Source: Membranipora membranacea (Eukaryota; Bryozoa; Gymnolaemata; Cheilostomatida; Membraniporidae). Taken from it: a DNA stretch of 64,000 bases. Positions 62,347 to 64,000 of the stretch are shown here, piece by piece. How positions within the stretch are numbered: position 1 is the first letter of the stretch; each line of letters begins with the position of its first letter. Below the pieces are notes generated by a model. It worked only from the letters and a program-made list of their open reading frames with translations, did no database searches and was not told the DNA's origin. Made by a program: the position numbers and the translations under genes. Location: the NCBI GenBank assembly GCA_914767715.1, contig OU612071.1:17048948-17112947 (forward strand), written 5' to 3'.

Positions 62347-64000
62347 AGAGAAAGATCAAACTCTTCCTAATATTCAAGAGAGGATAACTCGGATTAGTTA
62401 GACTGATCACCTTATTCTCTCGGTTAGCTTTCGGCTACAACTGCCATAATTATATGTATCCCATAATGCAATATCTGAAATTTCCAGTGCGTTCAGGCCA
62501 GTAAAAAAATATAAATTAAGCTGATCTCTCTGGAAATTTCAGATTTGTTGTACTGTGTGCAGATTTGATTTTGTCTAATTGAAGAGGCCTAGCCCCTGTA
62601 TGAAGTGTTATTATTTCGAATTGCCTAGTGGTGATGTTGTCCCCTTTTTTCGTAGTGTTTTGATGAATCATGCTTAGAAAGACTTGATGAATCTCTATTT
62701 TGGTGTTGAATCTGTAATCAATGAATGCTAGTGAATGAAGAAAAAAACTCTTCTTTCAAACTATAAATATTATTTGTGTTGAACTAGACTAGCGCTTATA
62801 AAAGGCTAACTGCATTTATGAATATAATATATGTTTGATGGTAATATTTGGTGGCGTTTTTCTAAGTCATGTCGCGTCAATCTCCCTTTCGTAGTTTTAG
62901 TTTTAATCTGAGTGCTTTATCAATCATGTCCCTGTTCTTTATCCCATGTCCTGTCTCGTTTCCAATGATTATTTTGTTGTTTTAAATAGAATTATGATAG
63001 AATGATGATTATGACTACATTATTTTGCAAATTATCGTATACCAATATCCATATTTATGCATATTTCTCAATAATTAATGATCTATTTATAATAAAAAAA
63101 ATTATATGACATATATGATCAAGCTTATTGTGATATCTTGTAGGTTTTGGTGAGAGTTTGTTGGTGTTTTTTGGAGGGGGAGGGGATACAACCTCCCAAA
63201 TACAAAGCTTGTCAAGTTAGTCTAAACTGGCCTGTAGATGACATTGTTTACTCAGGGAGAGATACAACGTATAGTAGTACACATTTCACTCACAACACCC
63301 TGATCAACCATGACGCAACCACTGTTTTGATGCCGTCTCTAGAACTACCTCCTGGCTTTCAAGCTAATGTTTGCAGGCATTGATTTTGCAACCTGTAAAG
63401 ATTAAAATACTGTAAACTGTGCGCAAGCCCCATTCAACCTTCTACTTGAGTAGTTTGCTAGTCATCTCTTCACCCCTCAGTTCAATCATGATATGAGGAA
63501 ATACTTAGCTGGCCAAATCTACATAACAAGGTTAGCGTGTTAGACCACTTACAAGCTATGAGATTACTTTGCTTTTGTCTTCACACTATGCTGTTGCCAA
63601 ATCCATGCAGATGCGCTCTCTGCCTATTGTACTATGCTTTTTGTGGCTTGCTTGAATTTTATACCTGACAGCCCAACTCTAGTCAGAAATTGGTAGGTGA
63701 CCTAGCCAAGATTCCATGGCAGCCAACTTACACTGCGAGAAGTTCGTAATTCCAACCTTTGTCTTGGCATTGTGTCAACAGATCGTCATATCTTGTCATA
63801 TGACTGACCACTCGGTGTACCTCTAGTTCTCAGTTCGATGGCAGTGTTCCAAGTGTGCCCGGGATGGAGGCTGATCATAAGCTGCACCAAGGAGACAACT
63901 CCTTGGCTGCACCAACCAAAAAGCTGGCCAGTTGATGACATTGTTCATTACACATAGTTAAAGGGCTGAATAAATTTAGGTTAGATGAGATATACTAGTG
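62347..64000. other. Downstream region of IF copy 3
   Basis: Counterpart of 24,090-25,620 and 47,981-49,640. It has an AATAAA-type signal near 63,090 and the G-rich then C-rich MITE-like relic near 63,170-63,215. No supported gene. Confidence 0.4.

Larger units (their letters stand above)
59666..64000. repeat. Segmental duplication, unit 3 (runs off the window)
   Basis: Similarity to unit 1 starts at 21,399 (gtgagcaggcctacac) and to unit 2 at about 45,558, directly after the end of unit 2 (ttagtatgga). It continues to the window edge. It resembles unit 1 in some stretches and unit 2 in others. Confidence 0.9.

Overview
The window is nuclear DNA of an invertebrate animal. It is AT-rich. Genes are split into short exons by introns of roughly 0.2-4 kb with GT/AG borders. 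It holds a cytoplasmic intermediate filament (IF) gene with a lamin-length rod and a lamin tail domain, a form known from many invertebrates and not from vertebrate cytoplasmic IFs. The species cannot be named from sequence alone.

Layout. (1) 20-12,819, + strand: the 3' part of a gene for a fibronectin type III (FN3) protein, 13 exons, about 602 residues visible. A small gene for a two-pass membrane protein (2,717-3,746, - strand) is nested in one of its introns. Its introns also hold several foldback/MITE elements, two with clear target-site duplications. (2) 16,805-24,089: a complete 13-exon IF gene (632 aa) with CCAAT and TATA boxes. (3) 27,873-30,232, - strand: gene R1, a short TATA-promoted gene for a secreted, very basic protein made of 55-residue repeats, each ending in a furin-like RTKR/RAKR site. 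(4) 36,669-39,213: a broken mobile element with a DDE integrase, an OTU protease domain and F-box-like segments. (5) 40,440-41,544, + strand: R2, a decayed relative of R1. (6) 44,509-59,665: a second copy of 20,364-36,373, with a truncated and damaged IF copy and R3, a second intact repeat-protein gene (523 aa, one repeat longer than R1). (7) 59,666-64,000: a third partial copy, starting inside an IF intron and keeping IF exons 8-13 intact.

The window is therefore a segmental-duplication array in which only the first IF copy is a whole gene, while the secreted repeat gene survives intact in two copies plus one relic. The best candidate for an undescribed system is the R1/R2/R3 family: signal peptide, tandem basic repeats with regular dibasic processing sites, repeat-number change between copies, and a conserved promoter block of about 30 bp. 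Other items worth checking are a pair of adjacent perfect palindromes present in one duplicate only, and the integrase-OTU-F-box element. Copies that diverge by small substitutions and indels could also be misassembled haplotypes, so copy number needs long-read support.
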